A DNA stretch of 64,000 nucleotides from Acidobacteriota bacterium (lineage in GTDB: Bacteria > Acidobacteriota > Vicinamibacteria > Vicinamibacterales > UBA2999): assembly GCA_947465645.1 (NCBI GenBank), contig CANIBQ010000011.1, positions 20,529 to 84,528 on the forward strand, in the 5' to 3' direction. The position numbers and the translations under genes are program-made. The notes under the pieces were generated by a model. That model was not told the origin of the DNA and did no database searches. It saw nothing but the letters and a program-made list of their open reading frames with translations. Of this stretch, positions 17,574 through 28,683 are shown piece after piece. How positions within the stretch are numbered: position 1 is the stretch's first letter; the number at the start of each line of letters is the position of its first letter.

Positions 17574-17690
17574 TGTCTACACTTGTCGCGAACCCTGCGG
17601 GTTCGCGGGCAAGCCTGACCCGCCTTCGCCGCTTCGCGGCTTCGGCGCGGCGAGCAAGGCTTGCCCCACAGGCTTGTCACACGGGCATCT
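17574..17690. repeat. Family C dispersed repeat cluster
   Basis: CTACACTTGTCGCGAACCCT, GCGGGTTCGCGGGCAAGCCT and, further on, GCAAGGCTTGCCCCACAG. The first part matches 19052-19100 closely. The cluster fills the gap between the helicase remnant and the gene ending at 17709. Confidence 0.8.
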
Positions 17691-17708
17691 GTTCCCACTG
17701 AAACGCGG

Positions 17709-18302
17709 CTAGGTGACGGCCGGCACCCGCAAGCCGGCTTCTGCAGCTAGCTGTTCAATCCGGGAACTCCGCGCCGTGATATTCGCGAACCCGTGAAGCC
17801 AACTTCCGCCGATCTCAGGTACATCGAACCACCGGACCGTGCCGTCTGCGCCGACGGCCCATTTGACATCGACGCGGTGAGCATTCTCGAACCACTCGCA
17901 TGCGGAAATGTCGAAGTGGTAGTAGTACGCGCCGCCCCCGCCACGCGAGAATTCGCTGCGCCTGGGCGGGACCGCGATACCGAGATGCACTTCATGCCGT
18001 CGCTGGTATCCGGGCAGCACCACAAGATCGCCGGGAAGGATTCCAGCAAACTGCTCCAGGAAGCGCACGTGATGCGCCTTCATCATCGAACCGTACGCAA
18101 CGTTGGCCCGAGATCGCCAGGCGGGATGCCGGAGATCGCCGGCTGCCGGCCACCCCACCCGGGCGAAACCATCCCGAACGCACTCGTCGTGATAGTTAAA
18201 CTGACGATCCGGAAATTGGGGACGCTCGCCAGGAACATAACGTGAAGTTCCGGGCTCGTTGTGAGCAGTCTCGCCGTTTGACCGGATAAACCACGCGCTC
18301 AT
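17709..18302 (-). CDS. Hypothetical protein with PUA/EVE-like GDLVVLPG segment
   Basis: 197 residues from ATG 18302. The pattern is SAWFIRSNGE at the start, then DGFARVGWPAAGDLR, FLEQFAGILPGDLVVLPGY, EVHLGIAV and HRVDVKWAV. The spacing recalls small beta-barrel domains at the N-terminus of some restriction proteins, where a variable pocket reads DNA or nucleotides; this is a tentative likeness only. The frame continues upstream into the frameshifted NAD(P)-binding pseudogene, but the ATG and change of content separate them. Its placement beside a helicase remnant fits a decayed defence patch. Confidence 0.55.
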   Translation of the reverse strand: MSAWFIRSNGETAHNEPGTSRYVPGERPQFPDRQFNYHDECVRDGFARVGWPAAGDLRHPAWRSRANVAYGSMMKAHHVRFLEQFAGILPGDLVVLPGYQRRHEVHLGIAVPPRRSEFSRGGGGAYYYHFDISACEWFENAHRVDVKWAVGADGTVRWFDVPEIGGSWLHGFANITARSSRIEQLAAEAGLRVPAVT

Positions 18303-18327
18303 ATCTGCAGGTCTGAGACGTAACCGT

Positions 18328-19002
18328 TTACGTACGCGCCCAATTGCTCTGCGTGCGGCGTTGATCGGCCAGATCGCGGATGGCTGCGTTTTTGATGATG
18401 CGGTTTCGAACACCGTCGGCGGTGGCCTGAGCATCGCGAGGCCGATGTCGTCGCCGGAGGCATAGAGACTCCGAAAGGGCTTCAGCAGGACGCGGGCGAT
18501 CGGACGAAACACTTTGTAGCCGAATGGCTGACTGGCAGACGGCATGCCGTCGATTGACGCGGGGCGGTCGCAGACCGCATCGAACTGCGAGAGGAGATCG
18601 CGCTCGGTCTCGGCCTTCACGCGCGCCCACATGAACCGGCTGTCGAGCGCGGCTCCGGCGCCGCTGATGAAGTGAAACGCCGCGGCGGGACTTCCCTGTC
18701 GCAGCGCGCGCGCCGCCGCCATCGCGTAATCGTAGGTGATGGTCCGATACTCCGCCTCGCCTGACACCTGCCGCACCGACTTGCCGAGGCAGTAGAAGCA
18801 GGCATCGACGCCGGCGAATGCGTCGGCGGCGGACGTGAAGTCCTGGAAGTGGCTGTGGGTCGTCTCGCGCAGCCTGGGATGCGCCAACCCGAGTGGACGT
18901 CGCACCATCGCGCGAACCTCCGTGACATCGCCAGCGGCCAGGCAGGCCCTCAAACACGCTCCCGCCGGCGGAGCCGCTCGCGCCCACGATCAGGAGGTGC
19001 AT
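18328..19002 (-). pseudogene. NAD(P)-binding Rossmann protein, doubly frameshifted
   Basis: The N-terminus MHLLIVGASGSAGGSVFE is the dinucleotide-binding strand and loop. Near 18950-18965 the protein moves to another frame, which carries RACLAAGDVTEVRAMVRRP, FAGVDACFYCLGKSV and ALDSRFMWARVKAE. Near 18440 it returns to the first frame for DGVRNRIIKNAAIRDLADQ. Two indels of opposite effect explain this. Overall it resembles NAD(P)H-binding, YbjT/NmrA-like oxidoreductases of about 225 residues. The start codon is embedded in the repeat block 18998-19065. Sequencing error is possible, but two independent shifts favour decay. Confidence 0.78.
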
Positions 19003-19117
19003 GGCGGGACCATCCTAAAACAGAAAAGGCGGACCTGAAGGTCCGCCTTTACCTACTGCACTTGTCGCGAACCCTGCGGGTTCGCGGGGCAAGCCTGACA
19101 AGGCTTGCCCCACGTAC
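18998..19117. repeat. Composite repeat (B + C) carrying a start codon
   Basis: Bases 18998-19065 are the near copy of 15418-15485, including the start codon (19000-19002). A hairpin GCGAACCCTGCGGGTTCGC and the family C unit GGGGCAAGCCTGACAAGGCT plus TGCCCCACG complete it, ending four bases from the stop of the ribonucleotide reductase gene. Confidence 0.88.
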
Positions 19118-19120
19118 TAC

Positions 19121-22078
<2,958 letters not shown>

Positions 22079-22226
22079 GTCTTTCCTCCGAACGATGGAC
22101 ACACCTACCCCGTACAGTGCATCCCGAAACCTATGTTGTGGTTCCGCCTTTGACGACCGGAGGGAGGTCCGGTCTGGGCCAGAGCTGGGAAGTTCGGGCC
22201 TTTGTTACCGTCTCAAGCGCGACCGA

Positions 22227-22278
22227 CAATATGCGCCCACGGATCCACGATGTCAACATGAAAAACCACAACATGTAG
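22227..22278 (-). promoter_or_regulatory. Sigma-70 promoter with candidate NrdR boxes upstream of nrdJ
   Basis: Reading leftward, TTGACA (22256-22251) is followed 17 bases later by CATATT (22233-22228), a good -35/-10 pair. CTACATGTTG (22278-22269) matches 8 of 10 bases of the NrdR core CwAtATaTwG. A half-matching GCGCATATTG (22236-22227) overlaps the -10. Their centres are 42 bases apart, about four helical turns. NrdR is the usual ATP/dATP-sensing repressor of reductase genes and binds paired boxes. The leader would be about 140 bases to the ATG. Confidence 0.55.
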
Positions 22279-22578
22279 CGCTTTTGAATTAGGGCAGGCG
22301 CAAGATGTTGCCTTTTCATTGTCGCATGCGGAATCGATACGGTTGGGCGCAGTCGAAAGAAAAGGCCGGAAAAAGGGGCAGGAGGGAGGCTTTTCAGCCT
22401 CCCCCGTTTGCACAGGAAGGGTGACTGGCGGACTGTGTCCCGCCACTTTCGCAGCGGGACGAGGAAACTTTCGAACTGTCCACCTATAGAGCAGACGGCG
22501 TGCCAACTCCTCAATACGGCGACGGAGACCAGCGACGCCGATATTTCCTAAACATTTCAAGCGATACTGGCTTCCAGC
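22279..22578. other. Intergenic region upstream of the 22579 gene
   Basis: 300 bases between the reductase promoter and the exported-protein gene. It contains an A/T-richer patch (22280-22370) and a GCCACTTTCGCAGCGGGACG stretch. No frame looks coding. I see no clear promoter pair for the rightward gene. Confidence 0.4.
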
Positions 22579-23442
22579 GTGGTCAAAGCATGGGTAACGA
22601 CCGGCACATGGGTAACGAGCTGGACGGCCAGCCGTCTCATGGTGGTCGTGGCGCTCGTGACCGGACTCGCGGCGCCAACGGCCGCACAGACCGACCTCGA
22701 CGATCTCATGGCCCGCGTCCTCGCGCGGCGGGATGAAAACTGGAAAAAGCTGCAGCAGTACGTGCTCGAGGAGCGCGAGACCTTTCAGCTGCTGGGACCC
22801 GGGCGGGTCCCGGTCTACGGGTTCCGGCGGGAATATTCCTGGTTCCTGCGGGACGAGGCCTTCATCCGCAGCCCGGTTCGCGCCGACGGGGTACCGATCG
22901 GCGAGCAGCAGCGCCTGCGCGCCGAAGCGGAATGGGTCGCCAGGCTCAAGGAGTCGAAGGAGCCGAGGTTCGTGTCGTACGCCTATTTCCTCAGGTTCAC
23001 ATTCGACCCTGGGCAGTACGCCCTCGCCGGGCGCGAGCGGCTCGACGAACGCGACGTGCTCAAGATCGACTACTACCCCACGCGGCTGTTTACGGAAGGA
23101 CGCACGCGTCCCAACCGGAGGCTGCGGGACAAGGACCAGGAGATCGGCGACCGGATGAACAAGGTGTCGCTGGTGACCCTCTGGGTCGATCCGGTGGAAC
23201 ACCAGATCCTGCAGTACGTGTTCGACAACGCCGACATGGACTTCCTCCCCGGTTACTCCGTGGCGCGCGTCGACGGACTCGAGGCGTCGATGCGCATGGG
23301 AGAGATGTTTCCGGGGGTCTGGCTGCCCCGGACGATCAGGATCCGCTCCCGCCTGATGCTGGCGACCGGCCACGTCGAGGCCGCGTATGACGTCGATTAC
23401 TACGATTACAAGCTCGCCGCAGTTGCCACGCGGGTGCGATGA
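22579..23442 (+). CDS. Exported hypothetical protein coupled to an Omp85 barrel
   Basis: 287 residues from GTG 22579, with a signal-like segment RLMVVVALVTGLAAPTAAQ. ATG 22639 just before it is a possible alternative start. The mature part is rich in charged and aromatic residues (DENWKKLQQYVLEERETFQLLG, YYPTRLFTEGR, VTLWVDPVEHQILQYVFDN, GMEMFPG-like and VDYYDYK). This suggests a beta-rich periplasmic domain that could resemble lipoprotein-sorting (LolA/LolB-like) folds; I do not recognise the family with confidence. Its stop overlaps the next ATG (ATGA 23439-23442), so the two products probably act together in envelope assembly or export. Confidence 0.72.
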   Translation: MVKAWVTTGTWVTSWTASRLMVVVALVTGLAAPTAAQTDLDDLMARVLARRDENWKKLQQYVLEERETFQLLGPGRVPVYGFRREYSWFLRDEAFIRSPVRADGVPIGEQQRLRAEAEWVARLKESKEPRFVSYAYFLRFTFDPGQYALAGRERLDERDVLKIDYYPTRLFTEGRTRPNRRLRDKDQEIGDRMNKVSLVTLWVDPVEHQILQYVFDNADMDFLPGYSVARVDGLEASMRMGEMFPGVWLPRTIRIRSRLMLATGHVEAAYDVDYYDYKLAAVATRVR

Positions 23443-24764
23443 CTCTCACGGGCCACGGAGGCACGGCGGCACGGAGGTTTCTTGGATATTTATCTCCGTG
23501 TCTCTGTGTCTCCGTGGCCTGTATCTCGTCGCTGCCGGTCGCCGCGTACGCCCAGGACACCATCGCCGAGATTCGCGTCCACGGGAACCACACGACCCCC
23601 GAAGCCGACATCCTCGCGATTGCCGGGCTCGCGGTGGGCGAGGATGCGAGCGAGGCACGACTTCGCGGGGCCGAGCAGGCGCTGAGCGCGAGCGGGCGCT
23701 TCGATGCGGTCGAGGTCAGGCGCCGCTACCGCACCATCGCCGATCCTTCCGCGATCCTCGTGATCGTCGTCGTCAACGAGCGCCCCGCTGTCACTGATAC
23801 CGACCTGATACCGGGACCTTTGACGCGTCTGCGCAAGGCGGGCATGTGGCTCCCGATTCTGTTCGCGCGTGATGGATATGGGCTCACCTACGGCGCGCGC
23901 GGCGCGGTCGTCGATGCGGTCGGTGACGGCAGCCGCCTGTCGGTCCCGCTCACGTGGGGCGGCGAGCGGCGCGCCGCCGTGGAGTTGGAGCGGACGTTCG
24001 CGCGCGGGCCGCTCTCAACCGCGCGCGCCGGGATGTCGCTCACCCGGCGCATCAACCCGCACTTCAATGTCCCTGACACGCGGCGCGATCTCTCGATTCA
24101 CGCCGATCGCACGATCACACGCTGGCTGCGGGCGACCGCGTACGGCCGGCTGGCTCGCGTGACGTTCGGAGCTGGCGAGGGCCGGCACGCCGTTGCGGGC
24201 GCAGACGTCACGGCCGACACGCGGCTCGATCCTTCGTTCCCACGCGACGCCGTCCATGTGAATGTCGGCGTCGAACGGCTTGGGTTCCAAAGACCCGACG
24301 GTCTCCGCCCACCAGCGGAACGCCATACCGCCCACGCCAACCGATGGACGGCCGACGTGCGCTCTTACGTCGGGATCGGCGGATCGGCGGTGCTGGCGCT
24401 GCGCGGGCAACTGGCGCGCGCAGGCGCCAGCCTTCCCCCGTCGGAGCAGAGCCTGCTGGGTGGCGGCGACTCGCTGCGCGGTTACCGCGCGGGTCATCGC
24501 GCAGGCGACGGCATGGTGGCGGTGTCCGCGGAAGCACGCCTTCCCCTGACGTCTCCGCTCAGCTTCGGGCGATTCGGCGTCAAGGCATTCGCCGATGCGG
24601 GGACGACCTGGTTGTCGGGACAACGCGTCGTGGGCCGGCGTTTCGATCGGGGGATGGGAGGCGGTGTCTACTTCGGAGCGACCGCGGTCTCGGGAAGTAT
24701 CGATGTCGCGTGGCCCCGGCAGGGCAGGCCGAGGGTGCACGCGGGCTTCGGCGTGAGGTTCTAG
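23439..24764 (+). CDS. Small POTRA + Omp85-type outer membrane barrel
   Basis: 441 residues. After the leader comes one POTRA domain (IAEIRVHGNHTTPEADILAIAGL ... VIVVVNERPAV). A 16-strand-type barrel of about 310 residues follows, with GGDSLRGYRAG (the conserved RGY/loop 6 region) and a terminal strand ending HAGFGVRF with C-terminal Phe. Omp85 proteins insert or secrete outer membrane proteins. The leader core (residues about 13-34, FLGYLSPCLCVSVACISS) is encoded by a family F repeat (23447-23520) rather than by ordinary sequence. Only one POTRA suggests a patatin- or TPS-like or simplified translocase, coupled to the exported protein upstream. Confidence 0.85.
   Translation: MTLTGHGGTAARRFLGYLSPCLCVSVACISSLPVAAYAQDTIAEIRVHGNHTTPEADILAIAGLAVGEDASEARLRGAEQALSASGRFDAVEVRRRYRTIADPSAILVIVVVNERPAVTDTDLIPGPLTRLRKAGMWLPILFARDGYGLTYGARGAVVDAVGDGSRLSVPLTWGGERRAAVELERTFARGPLSTARAGMSLTRRINPHFNVPDTRRDLSIHADRTITRWLRATAYGRLARVTFGAGEGRHAVAGADVTADTRLDPSFPRDAVHVNVGVERLGFQRPDGLRPPAERHTAHANRWTADVRSYVGIGGSAVLALRGQLARAGASLPPSEQSLLGGGDSLRGYRAGHRAGDGMVAVSAEARLPLTSPLSFGRFGVKAFADAGTTWLSGQRVVGRRFDRGMGGGVYFGATAVSGSIDVAWPRQGRPRVHAGFGVRF
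23447..23520. repeat. Family F repeat forming a signal peptide
   Basis: CACGGAGGCACGGCGGCACG followed by GTTTCTTGGATATTTATCTC and CGTGTCTCTGTGTCTCCGTG: an inverted repeat of CACGGAG-type units. It is like the one at 38904-38988 (CACCGAGGCACCGAGG). It encodes most of the Omp85 leader. Confidence 0.8.
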
Positions 24765-24830
24765 ACCACGAAGAGCACGAAGGGCGCGAGAGGTTCACCT
24801 CGACTCGGAAGTTCGATGGTCACAGGGCCA

Positions 24831-25964
24831 TCAGAACCTGACGCTGAGCGCCGCGGAGAGGGAGTGCTGGCGAAGCGTCAGGACATTCACGCGCTCCTGA
24901 TCGCTGGTGCTCCCGGAAACCCCCAGGTGGAACCGGCCGCCAAGGGCGGTGCTCACCTCGCCGGCGACGGTATTCGATCCGAGCACCTCGAAATCGTTGA
25001 GGTTTCGCACTTCCTCCCGCGCCGAACCGCGGCTGTAGCGCGCGCCGACGAAGCTGGTTCCATCGGCGCCGAAATAGCGTCGCAACGCCCCGTGGTACGA
25101 GCGCGATGTGGCGCCGGTCCTGTCCGGCACGTAGAACAGCCGGCTGGCAAGCAGCCAGTTGCCCACGTACTTGTTGAGCGTGGCCACGTAGATATCGGTC
25201 TTCGAACTGAAGCCGAGCCGCCGGTACCCGAGCGATCCTTCGAACCCCGCGCCGAGCGATTGAAAGAGATCGGCGGCGTAACGGTACTCCGGGTAGAGCC
25301 GCTCGTTGGGGGCCCAGCCGGCCGACACGTAGGCGTAGGTGCCGGCGCGGAAGCGCGGGTACATCTCGAGCTCGAGCTGGCTATCGGCCAGACCGAACCG
25401 CTCGGCACGGGAACCGCGCACGATGATCGAGCCGGCCGGCGTGGCGCGCCGCACCGAGATCTGGCGCTCGCGCCAGGAGGTGCGTCGATCGCTGAACCAG
25501 TCGTAACTCTCGCTCGCCGACACCTCCCATGGGCGCAGCCGATCGATCGCGTCCACCGCGCGCTGCCGTCCCTGCAGGAACTGCGTGCTGTGCGGCGCCA
25601 GCTCCAACCCCTGCTGCGCCAGCGCCTTCGCCTCACGCGGGCGCCCGGACCAGATTTGGACGTTCAACAGCGCCCCGAGCGCGTCGGTGTCAGCCGGACG
25701 CGCGGCGACGACCTGCTCGAGAAGGGTGCGCGCCTCGTCGTACGAGCCGCCCCACGAGAGCACGGTCCCGAGCAACAGGCGCGCGTCGTCGTCGGCGGGC
25801 GCGACCGCGAGCCGCTCGCGCAGCTGGGCGATCGCGGCAGCGTGATTGCCGTCGATCGCGAGCGCTCGCGCCTGCGCCAGCCCGTCGATCGTTTGCCCGG
25901 ACGCGACGGCGGCCGCATACACCGGGTATGCCAATAACGCGAGAAACAGGGTTCTGGGGATCAC
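24831..25964 (-). CDS. TPR + YaiO-type outer membrane beta-barrel protein
   Basis: 377 residues from GTG 25964. A signal peptide (TLFLALLAYPVYAAAVASGQ) is followed by TPR-like helices (NHAAAIAQLRERLAVAPADDD, YDEARTLLEQVVAARPADTD). A YaiO barrel then begins SESYDWFSDRRTSWRERQISVRR. Later strands include FGLADSQLELEMYPRF and the terminal LSAALSVRF with C-terminal Phe. In E. coli, yaiO lies near the GT2 gene yaiP. Here it diverges from a GT2 locus across a 122-base gap (25965-26086), so it is the likely outer membrane exit for the polymer made there. GTG is chosen because longer readings have no signal peptide in place. Confidence 0.87.
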   Translation of the reverse strand: MIPRTLFLALLAYPVYAAAVASGQTIDGLAQARALAIDGNHAAAIAQLRERLAVAPADDDARLLLGTVLSWGGSYDEARTLLEQVVAARPADTDALGALLNVQIWSGRPREAKALAQQGLELAPHSTQFLQGRQRAVDAIDRLRPWEVSASESYDWFSDRRTSWRERQISVRRATPAGSIIVRGSRAERFGLADSQLELEMYPRFRAGTYAYVSAGWAPNERLYPEYRYAADLFQSLGAGFEGSLGYRRLGFSSKTDIYVATLNKYVGNWLLASRLFYVPDRTGATSRSYHGALRRYFGADGTSFVGARYSRGSAREEVRNLNDFEVLGSNTVAGEVSTALGGRFHLGVSGSTSDQERVNVLTLRQHSLSAALSVRF

Positions 25965-26086
25965 GGTACGCTCATCATCTCCGCTCCTGGCGCCCGTCCG
26001 GCGCCGCGGAGGAATCGGACGGTCACAGTCTATTCCCTTCGCTGGCGCCGGATGCCAGGCGTAATCGTCTATGCTGGCCGTGCAGG

Positions 26087-27613
26087 ATGGCATCATCGTC
26101 CGACCAGGATTCCGACGATCCCGAAGCCGCGCTCCGGGCGGCGCGCCAACGGTTCGTCTCGGGCTTCCTGCAGCGATGCGACTCGTTCACGCTTCTCATC
26201 GAACGCATCGGCGTGCTCGGCGCGTCGGCGGAGAGCGAATCGCTGATCCAGCTCGTGCACCGGACCACTGGGCTCGGGGGCATGGTCGGCATGCCCTCCG
26301 TGAGCGACCGCGCGCGCGAGCTCGAGGACATCCTCAGAGCTACCGGCGCCCTCGACCTCGTGGCCGCTCGCAGAGCGGTTGATCTGCTTCGACAGGCCTT
26401 CGAGGCCGATCTCGCCGCCCCGCCGCCGGCCTGGACGGCGCCTCCAGGCGAACCTCGGGGCAGGCACGTGCTGGTCGTCGAAGACGACCGTGAGCAGCGT
26501 GCCCTCCTGACCTCGGGGCTGCGGCGGGCCGGCTACAGCGTCACGAGCGTCGAGCGCGGAGAGGACGCGCTGGCGTCCGCGCGCGACACCCGGCCTGACC
26601 TCGTGCTCCTCGACATCGACCTCGCCGGTGTTTCCGGCCTGGACGTCTGCCGTTCGTTCCGCCTTGACGCCGACCTGCACGACACGCCGATCATCTTCGC
26701 CACCGCGCGCGCGACGTCAGGCGACCGCATCGAAGGCCTCACGGCGGGCGGAGACGATTACCTGATCAAGCCGGTGGAGCCGGCCGAGTTGCTGCTGCGC
26801 ATCGACCTCGTGATGCGGCGGCGGAGCCAGGCGGCGCCGGTACCCGAGTCGATCCTGACCTACGACGCGTTTCTCGCAGCTGCCCGCGAACTTCTGGGCC
26901 GCGGCCCCGGCGCGCTGGCGCTGGTGCGCCTGCCGCGCAACTGCCCGCTCGACGCAACGCGCCTGGTGACTCGCGAGCTGCGCCGCAAGGACCTGGTCGG
27001 GTGGTACGACCAGACGCACGCGATGATCCTGCTGCCCGACGTCGCGCCTCCTGAAGCGGTGCAGCAGCTGTCGGCGCTGGCCTCGGCCCTCGCTGCGGCC
27101 GAGATGCCGATCCACGTCGGCCTAGCGCCCGCCGGGCGCGGCTCCACGTTCGCCACCCTGCTCGATCTCGCCGACCAGGCGCTCGCCGAAGCGCGCTACC
27201 GGCGGCAGGAGGTCGTGCTCCATGGGCAGGCGCCGCCGACCGAGGCGGCGGCCCCCACCTCGATCGTCGTCGCCGAGGACGATCCGGACGTGATGCGCGT
27301 GCTCGACGGCCGGCTGTCCGCGGCCGGGTACCGAACGCTGCTCGCATTCGACGGCCAGGAGGCGGTCGACGTGATCGTCGCGAACGCACCGGATCTCGTG
27401 CTGCTCGACCTGATGATGCCGAAGCTCACAGGGTTCGACGTGCTGGTGGAATTGAAGCGCATCGGCGCGCACATGCCCCCGATCGTCGTGATCTCGGCAC
27501 GCGGACGAGAGGCCGACGTGACGCGGGCCTTCGAGCTCGGCGCCGCCGATTACCTGACCAAGCCGTTCGGCCCCGAGGAGCTCCTGGCGCGACTCTCGAG
27601 GCTCGTCAGGTGA
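26087..27613 (+). CDS. HPt - REC - degenerate GGDEF - REC signalling protein
   Basis: 508 residues. Residues about 15-120 look like an HPt helical bundle with LIQLVHRTTGLGGMVG carrying the phosphorylatable His. REC1 (about 128-245) has VVEDD, the Asp in LVLLDIDL and the Lys in YLIKP. Next (about 260-385) is a diguanylate-cyclase-like fold whose catalytic GGDEF is replaced (LVGWYDQTHAMILLPD), with the ADxAL-like LADQALAEARYR intact, so probably non-catalytic. REC2 (about 390-508) has VAEDD, LVLLDLMMP and TKPFG. It would relay phosphate from the hybrid kinase at 30452. ATG 26087 has a weak ribosome-binding site. Confidence 0.88.
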   Translation: MASSSDQDSDDPEAALRAARQRFVSGFLQRCDSFTLLIERIGVLGASAESESLIQLVHRTTGLGGMVGMPSVSDRARELEDILRATGALDLVAARRAVDLLRQAFEADLAAPPPAWTAPPGEPRGRHVLVVEDDREQRALLTSGLRRAGYSVTSVERGEDALASARDTRPDLVLLDIDLAGVSGLDVCRSFRLDADLHDTPIIFATARATSGDRIEGLTAGGDDYLIKPVEPAELLLRIDLVMRRRSQAAPVPESILTYDAFLAAARELLGRGPGALALVRLPRNCPLDATRLVTRELRRKDLVGWYDQTHAMILLPDVAPPEAVQQLSALASALAAAEMPIHVGLAPAGRGSTFATLLDLADQALAEARYRRQEVVLHGQAPPTEAAAPTSIVVAEDDPDVMRVLDGRLSAAGYRTLLAFDGQEAVDVIVANAPDLVLLDLMMPKLTGFDVLVELKRIGAHMPPIVVISARGREADVTRAFELGAADYLTKPFGPEELLARLSRLVR

Positions 27614-28681
27614 GTGCGCGTGCTATCGCTGGCTGATGCGCTACGCGCGCTCCTCGTGCCGTTCATCGCGGTCCTCGGCGTCCTCCTGGTGACGCTGCTG
27701 ATCGTGCTCGTCGCGCAGCGCGGCATCCGCGAAGTGGCGTGGCAGCTCCACGCACGGCGACGGCGGCACTGCGAGCCGCTCGTGAACGCCTGGGTATCCG
27801 CACCCGCCGACGGAGCCGCCCTGGATCGCCTGGTCCAGCAGTGCGGGGGCGCACGCCGGCACGCCGCGGCCGAGCTCCTGCTGGCGCCGCTGCGCTCGAT
27901 CGCCTGGGACGTCATCGAGCGCAGCCGCGATGCCCTCACCCGCCTCGGGCTTCGCGATCAGTGGCTGAAAAGTCTGGGCGACCGCCGGTGGTGGGTGCGA
28001 TGCGAGGCGGCACAGGCGCTCGGTCTCATCGCCGCGCCGGAGGCGGTGGCGCCGCTGGCCGCGCGGCTGAACGACGACCACGAGGAGATGCGGGCGGCGG
28101 TGACCGAAGCGCTGGGACGGATCGGGGATGACTCCGTGCTGGCCATGCTGGTCGCACAACTCCAGAACCCGCGGCATCAACGCACCCGTCTGGTATCGGC
28201 AATCCGATGTTTCGGCCCCGCCGCGGCAGCCGCGCTGATCCGCTGGAGCGATGAGGAGTCGTCGAATCGACAGGTGGTGGCGGAGGTACTCGGACAGATT
28301 GGCAGCTCGGCCGGACTCGACACCCTGACCGGATGGACCGGCGATCCGGACCCGGCGCTGCGGGAGGCCTGCTTCCGCGCGATTGGCGACATCGGACTCG
28401 ACGAGCGCGCGTACTACTTTGCCCTCCGGGCGCTGGGCGATCCGCATCCGCCGGTCAGGGCCATGGCCGCGCGCGCGCTCGGCCGGAGTGGACGCGTCGA
28501 CTGCGGCCGGTACCTCGCCGCGCGCCTCGCCGACGAGTGGACGGTCGCGGCCCACAGCGCGGCGGCGCTCAAGCAACTCGGCGGGCCGGGCCTGCAGTAC
28601 CTGACCGAATCGGCCCGGGCGAGCGGCCCTGGCGCGGACCTCGCGCGCCAGATGCTGTGGGAGCTCGAGGCCGAGGCCTGA
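27614..28681 (+). CDS. Membrane-anchored HEAT-repeat protein
   Basis: 355 residues. Residues 12-35 (LLVPFIAVLGVLLVTLLIVLVAQ) are one membrane helix. The rest is made of HEAT/PBS-lyase-type helical repeats, for example WVRCEAAQALGLIAAPEAVAPLAARLNDD, EEMRAAVTEALGRIGDD, PPVRAMAARALGRSGRV and WTVAAHSAAALKQLG. It probably scaffolds the synthase complex at the inner membrane. GTG 27614 directly follows the TGA of the signalling gene, and an in-frame GTG at 27620 is equally possible. Its stop is two bases before the GT2 start. Confidence 0.88.
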   Translation: MRVLSLADALRALLVPFIAVLGVLLVTLLIVLVAQRGIREVAWQLHARRRRHCEPLVNAWVSAPADGAALDRLVQQCGGARRHAAAELLLAPLRSIAWDVIERSRDALTRLGLRDQWLKSLGDRRWWVRCEAAQALGLIAAPEAVAPLAARLNDDHEEMRAAVTEALGRIGDDSVLAMLVAQLQNPRHQRTRLVSAIRCFGPAAAAALIRWSDEESSNRQVVAEVLGQIGSSAGLDTLTGWTGDPDPALREACFRAIGDIGLDERAYYFALRALGDPHPPVRAMAARALGRSGRVDCGRYLAARLADEWTVAAHSAAALKQLGGPGLQYLTESARASGPGADLARQMLWELEAEA

Positions 28682-28683
28682 CC

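Noticed and set aside
22079..22226. Cobalamin riboswitch in the nrdJ leader, expected for a B12-dependent reductase
   Set aside because: No B12-box or kissing-loop consensus was found; the leader is short and the NrdR-like sites explain control better.
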